DNA of 35,341 nt from Candidatus Propionivibrio aalborgensis (GTDB lineage: Bacteria > Pseudomonadota > Gammaproteobacteria > Burkholderiales > Rhodocyclaceae): contig NZ_FLQY01000168.1 in the NCBI RefSeq assembly GCF_900089945.1, positions 1-35,341 on the forward strand, in the 5' to 3' direction. The notes below the pieces were generated by a model. The model saw only the letters and a program-made list of their open reading frames with translations. It did no database searches and was not told where the DNA came from. How positions within the stretch are numbered: position 1 is the stretch's first letter; every line of letters begins with the position of its first letter. Shown in pieces: positions 17,357 through 26,460 of this stretch. Position numbers and translations under genes: made by a program.

Positions 17357-18016
17357 ATGTCCGATTCCCCTGATGCGCATTTGCAGTTGAAAAAACGGGC
17401 TCGCCGCCGTCTGGTTGGAGCAATTGCTTTTGCCGGTCTGGCTGCCGTGGTTTTGCCGATGATCATGGACGAGGAGCCGAAACAACAGGTGCAGGACGTC
17501 CAGATACGCATCCCCGGCCAGGATCAGACGCCCTTCAATCCGAAAATCGACAAAAAACCAGCCACACCTGACTCCGGCGCGAAGGCAGTCCTGCCGGCCA
17601 GGACCGAGGCGGTAACGGAGTCACCACCAGAACTCAAGAAGGCTGAAAAAGCGGCTGATAAGGTGCCCGAGAAAGCGGAGAAGACCGAGAAGGCCGAAAA
17701 GACCAGCAACAAGGAGTCCCCGAATTCCGGCGACAAGACGACTGACGATCCCGTCGCAGCCGCAATTGCCAATCGCGCTGGCGGGCAATACATCATTCTT
17801 ATCGGTGCCTATTCCAATCCGGCGAACGTAAAGCAGTTGCAAACCAAGATTGGCGAACTTGGAATCAAGGTCTTTACCGAGCCGCTTGAATTACCAGACG
17901 GCAAGAAAACAACACGCGTTCGCGCCGGCCCCTTCCCCAACCGCGACGCCGCTGACAAGGCGCTCGACAAGATGAAACGGATTGGCGTCAACGGGGTCAT
18001 AGCTGCCAAGCAATGA
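17357..18016 (+). CDS. dedD: SPOR-domain protein (DedD-like)
   Basis: A 219-residue bitopic inner-membrane protein: a short basic N-terminus (KKRARRR), one transmembrane segment at about residues 19-37, a long Pro/Lys/Glu-rich periplasmic linker with EKTEKAEKT low-complexity repeats, and a C-terminal SPOR domain from about residue 137 (GGQYIILIGAYSNPANVKQL to RVRAGPFPNRDAADKAL). SPOR domains bind denuded septal glycan strands, so a role in cell division like DedD is expected. Its place between folC and cvpA matches the dedD position in proteobacteria. Its last four bases overlap cvpA. Confidence 0.88.
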   Translation: MSDSPDAHLQLKKRARRRLVGAIAFAGLAAVVLPMIMDEEPKQQVQDVQIRIPGQDQTPFNPKIDKKPATPDSGAKAVLPARTEAVTESPPELKKAEKAADKVPEKAEKTEKAEKTSNKESPNSGDKTTDDPVAAAIANRAGGQYIILIGAYSNPANVKQLQTKIGELGIKVFTEPLELPDGKKTTRVRAGPFPNRDAADKALDKMKRIGVNGVIAAKQ

Positions 18017-18504
18017 CTGCTTTCGATTACGTAATTATCGTCATTATGGTAGCGTCCGTGGCACTGGGTATATGGCGCGGTGTGGTGGGCGAAATTATTG
18101 CGCTGGTAGCGTGGGTTTTGGCCTTCTTTGCCGCAAAGTGGTGGGGTACAGAGATCGCTGGAGTTTTCTATACCGGCATCGCTGATCCCGCCTTGCGCAT
18201 CTGTGCCGCCTGGGTGAGCATCTTCGTCGCCGTTCTGGTTCTTATGGCGCTTTTGCGTTTGGCCGTGCGCGGCCTGCTCAAGGCGCTTGGCTTGAGTCTC
18301 AGTGATCGCCTCCTGGGTATCGTTTTTGGTGTGGCGCGAGGGCTGGTTATTGTACTGGCGCTGGTGGCCGTTGGCGGGATGACTCTGATACCGAAAGAGA
18401 AGTGGTGGACCGAGGCTTATTTTTCCGCACCGCTCGAAACGTCGGTGCTGGCCAGCAAGCCCTGGCTGCCACCGGAAGTGTCCAAACGAATTCGTTTCAG
18501 GTAG
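18013..18504 (+). CDS. cvpA: CvpA family inner-membrane protein
   Basis: A 163-residue protein with four hydrophobic segments: about residues 3-20, 25-42, 62-85 and 98-122. The opening (FDYVIIVIMVASVALGIWRG) is typical of CvpA, named for colicin V production in E. coli; the family's molecular function remains uncertain, with links to envelope stress. The ATGA overlap with the SPOR gene and the 7-base gap to purF make it part of the same transcript. Confidence 0.93.
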   Translation: MTAFDYVIIVIMVASVALGIWRGVVGEIIALVAWVLAFFAAKWWGTEIAGVFYTGIADPALRICAAWVSIFVAVLVLMALLRLAVRGLLKALGLSLSDRLLGIVFGVARGLVIVLALVAVGGMTLIPKEKWWTEAYFSAPLETSVLASKPWLPPEVSKRIRFR

Positions 18505-18511
18505 GGACTAT

Positions 18512-20038
18512 ATGTGCGGGATTCTCGGGGTCGTTGCAACCACGCCGGTAAACCAGCTGCTCTATGACGGGCTGATGGTACTGCAACATCGCGGACAGGA
18601 TGCTGCCGGTATCGCAACCGGAGAAAGCGATGCCTTCCACATGCACAAAGGCTCTGGTCTGGTACGCGATGTATTCCGGACGCGCAACATGCGTGCCCTG
18701 CCCGGCTCTATGGGAATCGCGCATTGTCGCTATCCGACGGCCGGGTCGTCGTCGGATTCGGCCGAGTCGCAGCCTTTCTATGTGAATTCGCCCTTCGGAC
18801 TGGTATTGGCGCACAACGGCAACCTGACCAACACCGAGCAATTGCAGGAAGAAATGTTCAGACAGGATCTGCGGCATATCAATACCAATTCGGATTCCGA
18901 GGTTCTGCTCAACGTGCTGGCGCATGAACTTCAGGATGCGGCCAAGGGCTTCCGCCTTGATCTTGATACCATCTTTTCCGCCGTCGCCGGCGTACACCGT
19001 CGCTGCAAAGGCGCCTACGCCGTGGTGATGCTGATTGCCGGCTATGGCTTGCTCGCATTCCGCGATCCCTATGGCATTCGTCCGCTGGTGATTGGAATCA
19101 ATGAAACGGCGAAGGGTATGGAATACCTTGTAGCTTCGGAATCGGTAGCGCTCGATACGCTGGGCTATCGCGTGCTGCGCGACGTGGCGCCGGGCGAAGC
19201 CATCTTCATTGATATGGCACATCAGATGCATCATCGACAGTGCGCCCAGAACCCGGTGCTCTCGCCGTGCATTTTTGAATACGTGTATCTGGCACGCCCG
19301 GATTCGGTGATCGATGGCGTATCGGTTTACGAAACCCGTTTGCGCATGGGCGAGCATCTGGCCGACAAGGTCGCCAGAGAACTAGCCATCGAGGATATCG
19401 ACGTGGTGATCCCGATTCCCGATTCAAGCCGCCCGGCGGCAATGCAACTGGCACAGCGCCTTGGCATTCCGTACCGCGAAGGTTATGTCAAGAACCGCTA
19501 CATCGGCCGCACCTTCATCATGCCGGGGCAATCGACACGGAAGAATTCGGTTCGCCATAAACTCAACACCGTGACTCAGGAATTCAAGGACAAGCGCGTT
19601 CTATTGGTTGATGATTCAATCGTTCGTGGCACGACCAGCCGCGAGATCGTCGAAATGGCGCGTGCTGCCGGTGCGCGCAAAGTCTATTTCGCGTCAGCGG
19701 CGCCGCCAGTGCGCTTCCCCAATGTATACGGCATCGACATGCCGACACGCAGCGAACTCATCGCGACGGGCCGCACCGACGATGAAATCTGTCTTGAAAT
19801 CGGCGCCGATGCGCTCGTCTACCAGGATCTTGACGCACTCAAGGCGTCGGTACGCGAGCTGAAGCGCACCTTATGCAGCTTCGACTGCTCATGTTTCGAC
19901 GGGCAGTATGTTACCGGCGACATAACGACAGAATATCTTGATGCCATCGAACAGACGCGCGAGGGAAAGCTCGCGGCGAACCGGATCGATGGCGGCGATT
20001 CGCGTCAGTTGCACCTTAACCTTCATTCCGGACATTGA
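18512..20038 (+). CDS. purF: Amidophosphoribosyltransferase PurF
   Basis: First committed step of purine synthesis: glutamine plus PRPP gives 5-phosphoribosylamine. The protein has 508 residues. After Met removal, Cys2 of MCGILGVV becomes the N-terminal glutaminase nucleophile, without a propeptide, as in E. coli. HRGQDAAGIAT and GSMGIAHCRYPTAGSS belong to the glutaminase domain. The PRPP-binding loop VLLVDDSIVRGTTS lies near residues 363-376. It is followed after 4 bases by metZ. Confidence 0.98.
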   Translation: MCGILGVVATTPVNQLLYDGLMVLQHRGQDAAGIATGESDAFHMHKGSGLVRDVFRTRNMRALPGSMGIAHCRYPTAGSSSDSAESQPFYVNSPFGLVLAHNGNLTNTEQLQEEMFRQDLRHINTNSDSEVLLNVLAHELQDAAKGFRLDLDTIFSAVAGVHRRCKGAYAVVMLIAGYGLLAFRDPYGIRPLVIGINETAKGMEYLVASESVALDTLGYRVLRDVAPGEAIFIDMAHQMHHRQCAQNPVLSPCIFEYVYLARPDSVIDGVSVYETRLRMGEHLADKVARELAIEDIDVVIPIPDSSRPAAMQLAQRLGIPYREGYVKNRYIGRTFIMPGQSTRKNSVRHKLNTVTQEFKDKRVLLVDDSIVRGTTSREIVEMARAAGARKVYFASAAPPVRFPNVYGIDMPTRSELIATGRTDDEICLEIGADALVYQDLDALKASVRELKRTLCSFDCSCFDGQYVTGDITTEYLDAIEQTREGKLAANRIDGGDSRQLHLNLHSGH

Positions 20039-20042
20039 CCCA

Positions 20043-21218
20043 ATGGTTCAAAAGTATCAACTCGAAACACTGTCGGTGCGCGCAGGACAGGCGAGAAGCC
20101 AGTTCAACGAGCATTCCGAAGCGCTCTACCTGACTTCCAGCTACGTTTTCGACAACGCGGCACAAGCGGCCGCGCGTTTTTCCGGTGAAGAGGAAGGGAA
20201 TGTCTATTCACGCTTCACCAATCCGACCGTCGCCGCCTTTCAGGAACGGCTGGCAGCCCTGGAAGGTGCGGAGGCATGCGTTGCAACGGCTTCCGGCATG
20301 TCGGCCATCCTCTCGCTGGTCATGGCCTTGTGCAGTGCCGGCGACCATATCGTTGCCTCGACGGGCTTGTTCGGCGCGACTCAGCAGTTGCTGGGCAATA
20401 TCATGACGCGCTTCGGCGTGCAAACCAGCTTCGTGTCGCAAACCAGGGTTGAGGCCTGGGCCGAGGCCATACGCCCTGAAACCAAGCTGTTTTTCCTCGA
20501 AACGCCATCCAATCCGCTGACCGAAATAGCCGATATTTCTGCGCTGGTCGCTGTCGCACATGAGCGAGGCATTCTTGTCGTGGTCGATAACTGCTTTTGC
20601 ACACCGATTCTGCAGCGTCCGCTCGATCTGGGAGCCGATCTCGTCATGCATTCGGCGACCAAGTTCCTTGACGGTCAAGGGCGCGTGCTGGGGGGCGCCG
20701 TGGCCGGGGAAAAGAAGCTTACCGACGAAGTGCTCAGGTTTCTGCGTACGGCAGGGCCGACGCTCTCCGCCTTCAACGCGTGGGTTCTGCTGAAAGGGAT
20801 GGAAACTCTCAAGATCAGGCTTGAAGCCCAGTCGAGCAAGGCCCTGGAACTGGCACGCTGGCTCGAATCACACCCCAAGGTCACCCGAACCTACTACCCC
20901 GGTCTCGAATCGCACCCGCAGTTCGAACTCGCCAGGCGCCAGCAGAAAAGCGGTGGCGCCATCGTCGCCTTCGAAGTCAAGGGGGCTCGAAGCGAAGCGT
21001 GGAAGGTAATTGACAACTGTCGTTTGCTTTCGATCACCGCCAATCTTGGCGATACGAAGACCACGCTCACGCACCCGGCGACAACAACTCATGGCCGCAT
21101 CACACCCGAACAACGTGCGGCAGCCGGGATCACCGAGTCTTTATTACGCGTGGCAGTCGGTCTGGAAGCCGTCGTCGATTTGCAGAATGACCTGGACGTC
21201 GGTCTTTCGCAGATATAG
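20043..21218 (+). CDS. metZ: O-succinylhomoserine sulfhydrylase MetZ
   Basis: PLP enzyme of the Cys/Met metabolism family that makes homocysteine directly from O-succinylhomoserine and sulfide. The 391-residue length fits. The PLP lysine is Lys207 in [31 protein letters not shown] and [15 protein letters not shown] are family blocks. The purF-metZ order favours MetZ over cystathionine gamma-synthase, which has a similar sequence; that choice is inference. ATG 20043 lies 4 bases after purF; the longer frame from 19938 runs inside purF. Transcription converges with the DUF4212 gene, 26 bases away, with no obvious terminator between. Confidence 0.92.
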   Translation: MVQKYQLETLSVRAGQARSQFNEHSEALYLTSSYVFDNAAQAAARFSGEEEGNVYSRFTNPTVAAFQERLAALEGAEACVATASGMSAILSLVMALCSAGDHIVASTGLFGATQQLLGNIMTRFGVQTSFVSQTRVEAWAEAIRPETKLFFLETPSNPLTEIADISALVAVAHERGILVVVDNCFCTPILQRPLDLGADLVMHSATKFLDGQGRVLGGAVAGEKKLTDEVLRFLRTAGPTLSAFNAWVLLKGMETLKIRLEAQSSKALELARWLESHPKVTRTYYPGLESHPQFELARRQQKSGGAIVAFEVKGARSEAWKVIDNCRLLSITANLGDTKTTLTHPATTTHGRITPEQRAAAGITESLLRVAVGLEAVVDLQNDLDVGLSQI

Positions 21219-21244
21219 CAGTTCATCGGTCGGATCGCCCACGA

Positions 21245-21511
21245 CTATCCGTCCTCGCCTTCCGACACACCGAACTCCCGATCGAGAGCGTTCATGTACC
21301 GGACATAGAACCAGATGATCAACACATAGATGACCAGCGTTCCCTGAGCACCCATGTAAAAGCCGAAGGGAAATCCGAACAGCGAAATCGCGCTGAGTTC
21401 ACGGGCGTAATAGCTGACAACGAAGGTGACTCCAAACCATATAACCAGAAGGATTGCTGTCATCCAGAAGGTTCGCCTCCAGTAGGCTTTGTGCCTTTGC
21501 GTAAGTTGCAC
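21245..21511 (-). CDS. DUF4212 membrane protein, symporter small subunit
   Basis: An 88-residue protein with two membrane helices (about 15-35 and 50-70). The N-terminal YWRRTFWMTAILLVIWFGVTF and FGFPFGFYMGAQGTLVIYV are the DUF4212 signature. These proteins accompany VC_2705-type sodium:solute symporters and are thought to be a small accessory subunit. It starts with GTG at 21511; AAAAGGATG just upstream serves as ribosome-binding site. It lies 108 bases downstream of the symporter gene, whereas in the arrangements I recall it usually precedes it. Confidence 0.88.
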   Translation of the reverse strand: MQLTQRHKAYWRRTFWMTAILLVIWFGVTFVVSYYARELSAISLFGFPFGFYMGAQGTLVIYVLIIWFYVRYMNALDREFGVSEGEDG

Positions 21512-21619
21512 TGAACGTCATCCTTTTGCAAGATAGCTGAAGAAGTGTCGCAATCATCATGACTGCCTGCGCAAGGTACAGGCGACACCCATACTACACT
21601 TCCATGATACGTTCCGTTC
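21512..21619 (-). promoter_or_regulatory. Symporter-DUF4212 intergenic hairpin
   Basis: This gap contains inverted repeat arms GTGTCGC (21545-21551) and GCGACAC (21582-21588) with a second, overlapping pair GCCTG/CAGGC inside. No T-run follows, so this is not a clear terminator. It could set the ratio of the two subunits; that is speculative. Confidence 0.3.
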
Positions 21620-23656
21620 CTAGCGAGAGAAATCAGGGGAACGGACACTCTCGACGAAGTTCTGCGTCTCGGGACTGGGTGGTTCGCCAAACAGGCTGAC
21701 AACGAAAATGGTCACAAACCCCACGACGACTCCCCATATACCGGCGGACGTTGACTCTATGCCCAGCCACGGCTCCATGCCAATATCACGAATACCGAGC
21801 CATGGAATCGAGTTGAACTGCACGCGAACCAGGTAGTACAGGGTCACCAGCAGTCCGAGCACCATGCCGCTGACGGCTCCTGCCTTGTTGGCGCGCTTCC
21901 AGAATATGCCGAGCACCAATGCCGGGAAAAAAGCCGCACCCGCCAGCGAAAATGCCCAAGCCACCATGGAAAGAATGCTGGCAGGTTTTTGTGAGGCGAC
22001 AATCGCCGCCAGCACCGCAACGATGAGTAGCAGCGTTTTGGAAACGATCAGGCGCCACTGCGTTGTCGCATTGGGCCGTAAGACTTTGTAATACACGTCA
22101 TGCGAAAAGGCCCCGGCGATCGTCAGCAGTAACCCGTCAGCGGTCGACAAGGCTGCTGCCAATGCACCTGCCGCCACCAGCCCGGAAATTACGTAGGGCA
22201 GGCCGGCAATTTCGGGCATCGCCAGAACGATTACATCGGGATTCAAAGAAAGCTCGGCGAGCTGAAGGATGCCGTCATGATTGATATCCTCGATCGATAC
22301 CAGTCCGATTCTGCTCCACGCGCCAACCCAGCTTGGCAATTCGGCGATACTTGAACCTATCAGGTTCGAGTAGATCTCGTACTTGGCAAAGACCGCATAG
22401 GCGGGGGCGGTCACGTAGAAGGCGAGGATAAACAATAGAGACCAGAAAACGGAACTGCGTGCTTCGCGCACACTCGGCGTTGTGTAGTAACGCATCAGGA
22501 CGTGCGGCAAGGAAGCCGTACCTAGCATCAGACAAAACACGAGGGTCACGAAATTGAGTCGCGCCGAATTCTTTGCGCCCTCGTCCTTTCCCGGATAGGG
22601 TTCCAGATGGCGGATAAGCGCACTGCCCTGCCGGGCGTCATGCCGCATCTGTGAATCCCAGTAATCATGTGCGGCATCGGGAGTTTTCGGCAATTCCCGG
22701 CGCTGTCGCTCGAGAGCAATGAGATCGGGAATTCTTGCTTCGCGGTTTTTCAACTGGTCGATCCGTACCGAAAGATCACGCTTCTCTTCTGCGAGTGATT
22801 CAGGCAGGCCGGTTATCAGCGCAGATAGCGTATCGGCGCGCTCCAGATACAGGCGTCGCGCTTCAATCTCGGCAGGATCGTGTGTAATCTTGTCCTCAAG
22901 CAGGTCGATCTTCGGCAATACCTGACCGTACATGATCTGAGGTACCGGCACGCCAGTCATCGTGTACGAAAGGATCGCTACCGGGGTGGCGTAAGCGACA
23001 ATCAATACGAGATACTGGACGACCTGCGTCCACGTCACTGCGCGCATGCCGCCGAGCAGGGAACACACCAGAATCCCGGCCAGACCGACAAATACCCCGA
23101 TCTCGAACTGCAAGCCGACCAGGCGACTGGTAATAAGACCCACGCCATAAATCTGGGCAACTACATAAACGAATGATGCCAGCACAGTGGCAGAGACACC
23201 GACCAGGCGCGCCACGCTCCCCCCGTAGCGGGCGCTGAGAAAGTCCGGAATGGTGTACTGGCCAAACCGCCGCAAGTAAGGTGCGAGCAGTAGCGCGACC
23301 AGCACAAAACCTCCTGTCCAGCCCATTACATAAGCCAGTCCCTGATAGCCCGTGAGAAAGAGCGTGCCCGCCAGGCCGATGAACGATGCAGCACTCATCC
23401 AGTCTGCGCCGGTGGCCATGCCATTGAACATCGCCGGAATTCTTCGACCGGCGACATAGTATTCCGCCACGTTGGATGTCCGCGCCATTACGCCGATGGT
23501 GGCGTACAAAACGATGGTCAGGAGAAGAAAGATGTACCCGATCCAGCGCGAAGGAAAACCGAAATACTCAAGGATGCCCAGCGCCAGAAGGAACGAAAGA
23601 AAACTTCCCGTATAGAGGCCGTAGTACCTGCGCAGTTGTACGGTGGAGTTCCTCAT
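21620..23656 (-). CDS. Sodium:solute symporter, VC_2705 subfamily (acetate/short-chain acid type)
   Basis: A 678-residue SSS-family transporter with about 13 predicted helices; related to ActP and expected to import acetate or similar acids with Na+. AEYYVAGRRIPAMFNGMATG and ADWMSAASFIGLAG are the N-terminal SSS signature; QYTIPDFLSARYGG follows. A hydrophilic insertion of about 110 residues, rich in Glu, Arg and Leu and probably coiled coil (from KIDLLEDKITHDPAEIEARR to about RHLEPYPGKDEG), interrupts the helices; this insertion is typical of the VC_2705 subgroup. GAGGAG overlaps the TAG stop of the exonuclease gene upstream, 18 bases before the ATG, suggesting translational coupling. Clustering with acs supports acetate as substrate. 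Confidence 0.92.
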   Translation of the reverse strand: MRNSTVQLRRYYGLYTGSFLSFLLALGILEYFGFPSRWIGYIFLLLTIVLYATIGVMARTSNVAEYYVAGRRIPAMFNGMATGADWMSAASFIGLAGTLFLTGYQGLAYVMGWTGGFVLVALLLAPYLRRFGQYTIPDFLSARYGGSVARLVGVSATVLASFVYVVAQIYGVGLITSRLVGLQFEIGVFVGLAGILVCSLLGGMRAVTWTQVVQYLVLIVAYATPVAILSYTMTGVPVPQIMYGQVLPKIDLLEDKITHDPAEIEARRLYLERADTLSALITGLPESLAEEKRDLSVRIDQLKNREARIPDLIALERQRRELPKTPDAAHDYWDSQMRHDARQGSALIRHLEPYPGKDEGAKNSARLNFVTLVFCLMLGTASLPHVLMRYYTTPSVREARSSVFWSLLFILAFYVTAPAYAVFAKYEIYSNLIGSSIAELPSWVGAWSRIGLVSIEDINHDGILQLAELSLNPDVIVLAMPEIAGLPYVISGLVAAGALAAALSTADGLLLTIAGAFSHDVYYKVLRPNATTQWRLIVSKTLLLIVAVLAAIVASQKPASILSMVAWAFSLAGAAFFPALVLGIFWKRANKAGAVSGMVLGLLVTLYYLVRVQFNSIPWLGIRDIGMEPWLGIESTSAGIWGVVVGFVTIFVVSLFGEPPSPETQNFVESVRSPDFSR

Positions 23657-23674
23657 CTGGCAGTCTGTACTCCT

Positions 23675-24394
23675 CTAGCGGCGCTCATGCATCCAGCGCC
23701 GTGCCTTCTCGATTTCAAGAAAACTGGCCGGCGAATCGGACCCCTTCTGATTTCCGGCGGCTATCGCCAACTGCAATAGCCTCGCTGTGGCATAAGCATC
23801 CGAAACCGCGTTGTGCCGCAAGAAGCTATCGATGCCAAAAGTCTCCAGCCAGTCGTCAAGTTCCATTCGGGCATCCGTCTGGAACTGGAAGAAGCTCGGA
23901 AGCACCCATGCGAGATCAATCCATGTCTGCCCGAGTTCCATTCCAAGGTATTCATGCATCGCTTTTTCGATCAAGGCCTGATCAAAGAAAGCGTGATAGG
24001 CAACCAAGGGAGATTTGCCGATATACCTTAGGAATGCGATCAGCGCTTCAGCCGGATCCATGCCTTCACGTTGGGCCATGCCGCCGATACCATGAATGAG
24101 AATGTTCTCGTGACTGCTCGCCTTATCCTGCCGCAGTACAACTTGAAAAGCATCCTTGAAATCGATCTTCCCATGGACCAGCGCGACCGCGCCGATCGAG
24201 ATCAGGCGATCCTTTCGCATGTCAAGTCCGCTGCTTTCAACGTCGACGACCACATATCGGCAGCGGTTGTGGGCACGGTTGAGGTCTTCGGCGGGCAAGT
24301 GCTGCCATGCCTCGATCGCCTGACTATGTTCTGGCGAAAGACTGGCTTGTCGCTCCGTCTTGTTGCTGCCGAAAAACCTGTGTAACCACGACAT
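23675..24394 (-). CDS. DnaQ-like 3'-5' exonuclease (DEDDh)
   Basis: A 239-residue protein related to the epsilon subunit of DNA polymerase III. All DEDDh residues are present: Asp51 and Glu53 in VVVDVESSGLD, Asp138 in YHAFFDQALI, and His194 with Asp199 in RHNAVSDAY. It is therefore likely an active exonuclease, but not the replicative DnaQ, because it sits in an acetate-uptake operon; in these operons its substrate and purpose are unknown. The ATG at 24394 is two bases after the TGA of the upstream DUF294 gene; a TTG at 24400 is possible but less likely. Similar exonuclease genes accompany DUF294/CBS genes in many proteobacteria. Confidence 0.88.
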   Translation of the reverse strand: MSWLHRFFGSNKTERQASLSPEHSQAIEAWQHLPAEDLNRAHNRCRYVVVDVESSGLDMRKDRLISIGAVALVHGKIDFKDAFQVVLRQDKASSHENILIHGIGGMAQREGMDPAEALIAFLRYIGKSPLVAYHAFFDQALIEKAMHEYLGMELGQTWIDLAWVLPSFFQFQTDARMELDDWLETFGIDSFLRHNAVSDAYATARLLQLAIAAGNQKGSDSPASFLEIEKARRWMHERR

Positions 24395-24396
24395 GG

Positions 24397-26307
24397 TCAA
24401 AGCTGATAATCGAGTTTGAGACGCTTTTGGAGCTTGCGCGCCTGACGTAAAGCCTCTTTCAAGATTCGGCGATCGACCTCATTGAGATCGTCCGGTCGGA
24501 TCACATTGTCTCCCGCCCGTCCTTGCGTCTGTTCCGCATGCTGATGGCGCAGACGCATCAGCTGAATGAAGTTGAACGCGTCGACCGCTGCTGCTACCTC
24601 GTCGGGCGGAAGATTCATCGTTGGCGCTGACTGCTTGAGCCGCTGCACTGTGTTGGTCGCCGACACATTATTGGCCAGGGCAAAAACCCGCGCAGCGTCA
24701 ATGAAAAGCCGTGTACCGTATTTCTTCAGGTCGATGGTTCCCGGACGTGCCGGATCGGTATCCATGACGAAGTCGCGAATCATGCCCAATGGCGGCACCA
24801 CGCTAATGGCATTGCCCACCATCATGCGGAGAAAGATCGGCGTGTTTCTTGTGCGCCGCAGAAGCGCCAGCCGCATGCGGTCTGCCAAATTGAATTTTCC
24901 AAACAAGGGCCTGAAGTCGAAAAAGATCGTCGCATTGAGCAGCGCCTGAGGTTCCGGCGTGCGAATCCAGTGATCGAACTTTTCATCCCATTCCTCCAGC
25001 GTCAGACACAATTGCGGATTGCTCGCCATGATGTTGCCTGTGCAAAACGGAAACCCACACTTGTCCAGATCCGCGTTGACGTCCCGAGCGAATTCAAGCA
25101 GTACCAACTGCGTCTGCTCGCGATCCATGATGTCGGTGCAGATATAGACAATCCCGTTATCCTGATCCGTGGTGAAGGTTTGTTCGTCCCGTCCTTCGGA
25201 ACCGAACGACAACCACGCCCATTCAATTCCTTCGAGGTCATGCTTGTCGAGATTGAGCTCAATGATCCTTCTCGTCAGCGTGTCGTTCAGCGCCGAGATG
25301 AACTGGGTGATCTGTTCGGCACCCACGCCCTGAGCAAGCATATTCAGCGAAAGCTGCCGAACATCCTGACTTGCCAGCAAGAGCATTTCGATACTCGTCG
25401 CCGTGTCGATCGTCTGGCGAATCTGGCGCAGTCCTACGCGTTGCAGCGTGAACAGGTCGCGCTCGGACACAATCCCCTTCAAACGCCCACCCTCATCAAC
25501 GGTCAGCACGTGCCGCACCCCGTGCGTGGCCATTGCCAGCGCAGCGTCGTAGGCATTGGCGACTATCGGCAAAGTGACCGGGCCAGGCGACATGAATGAG
25601 CGAATCGGCGTATCGAGCGACTCACCCGGCAGAACGATCCGTGTGAGCACATCGGTTTGCGTAAAGATACCAAGCGGCTGCTGGTCAGTATCGATGACGA
25701 TTATCGAGCCGATATTGCAACTGACCATTGTCTCGATGGCCTGACGGGAAGGCGTATCCGGCGTGACCGTAACCGGATCCCTCTTGATGATCGAGGCCAA
25801 CGACGAATTCATCGTTTGCTGTTCGGCAATGTGCTGTGAAAAATGTATTTGCAACTGCTGCCGGGACTGACCGAGAAGACTGGAGAGATACTGGGTACAG
25901 AAGATATTCAGCACCGAGCTCATCTGCATCAGCGCGAAAAAGTCCTCGGCCAGCAGCTCGTAGCAGAACACGTCTCCGAGCGCCGTATAGAAGCTGGTTG
26001 AGGGTCGTTGGGCAGCCACCGACCCAATCGAAAAACCTTCCCCCGGCCCCAGAGTCAGCATCGACTGTTCCATCACGTTGGATTCACCCGCATGACGAAC
26101 AAGAACCTTGCCACGCTGCAAAATGCGGAAAACCCGCACTACGCCAGTCTCCGGAGATACGATCACGGAACCCTTGGGATAATAGGCAAGCTTGACATGC
26201 TCTGCAAGGTACTCCAGCGCCTCCTGCTCCATGCGATCAAACGGTGGGTAGGATCTCAGAAACTCGATCGTCGCCGAAACCAGCATCGCCGTCGCACTGT
26301 TGTTCAT
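24397..26307 (-). CDS. cNMP-binding / CBS / DUF294 nucleotidyltransferase-like protein
   Basis: A 636-residue putative signalling protein. Order: an N-terminal cyclic-nucleotide-binding-like domain (about 20-130; PKGSVIVSPETG, VLVRHAGES), a CBS pair (about 155-290; DTPSRQAIETMVSCNIGSII, GVRHVLTVDEGGRLKGIVSE), a GlnD-like nucleotidyltransferase domain with GSEGRDEQTFTTDQDNG near 368-384, and a DUF294 C-terminal domain. By analogy with GlnD it may transfer a nucleotide to a partner protein in response to energy state; this is inference. ATG 26307 was preferred over an upstream in-frame start at 26355, which would lie inside or next to the acs terminator; AGAAGGGG precedes 26307. Confidence 0.88.
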   Translation of the reverse strand: MNNSATAMLVSATIEFLRSYPPFDRMEQEALEYLAEHVKLAYYPKGSVIVSPETGVVRVFRILQRGKVLVRHAGESNVMEQSMLTLGPGEGFSIGSVAAQRPSTSFYTALGDVFCYELLAEDFFALMQMSSVLNIFCTQYLSSLLGQSRQQLQIHFSQHIAEQQTMNSSLASIIKRDPVTVTPDTPSRQAIETMVSCNIGSIIVIDTDQQPLGIFTQTDVLTRIVLPGESLDTPIRSFMSPGPVTLPIVANAYDAALAMATHGVRHVLTVDEGGRLKGIVSERDLFTLQRVGLRQIRQTIDTATSIEMLLLASQDVRQLSLNMLAQGVGAEQITQFISALNDTLTRRIIELNLDKHDLEGIEWAWLSFGSEGRDEQTFTTDQDNGIVYICTDIMDREQTQLVLLEFARDVNADLDKCGFPFCTGNIMASNPQLCLTLEEWDEKFDHWIRTPEPQALLNATIFFDFRPLFGKFNLADRMRLALLRRTRNTPIFLRMMVGNAISVVPPLGMIRDFVMDTDPARPGTIDLKKYGTRLFIDAARVFALANNVSATNTVQRLKQSAPTMNLPPDEVAAAVDAFNFIQLMRLRHQHAEQTQGRAGDNVIRPDDLNEVDRRILKEALRQARKLQKRLKLDYQL

Positions 26308-26331
26308 CCCTACCCCTTCTCCCCGGCCGAT

Positions 26332-26369
26332 AAAAACACACGGGCCGACACACACTGTGTGCCGGCCCG
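26332..26369 (-). terminator. Terminator after acs
   Basis: Arms 26341-26353 and 26357-26369 form a 13-bp stem with one mismatch and a 3-base loop (CGGGCCG and CGGCCCG at the base). On the minus strand the stem is followed by TGTGTTTTT. It ends only about 25 bases before the DUF294 ATG, so it separates acs from the downstream genes or acts as a partial terminator. Confidence 0.8.
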
Positions 26370-26460
26370 AAAAACGGTCTTCATTTGCCGTCTAGTCATG
26401 CTTGATGCATCGAATCCAGCCACTAATTCGTCGATGCACGCCTCCTCGACCCAAACCGGA
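26370..26460 (-). promoter_or_regulatory. acs 3' region with 8-bp inverted repeat
   Basis: TGCATCGA (26406-26413) and TCGATGCA (26431-26438) are perfect inverted repeats 17 bases apart, between the acs stop and the terminator. A promoter for the DUF294 operon would have to lie here or within acs, since no room remains after the terminator. No convincing -35/-10 pair was found. Confidence 0.3.

Noticed and set aside
17640-17715. Tandem repeat in the dedD linker as a mobile or CRISPR-like repeat
   Set aside because: The GAGAAGGCC-like repetition encodes a Lys/Glu/Ala low-complexity linker within a normal SPOR protein and has no spacer structure.
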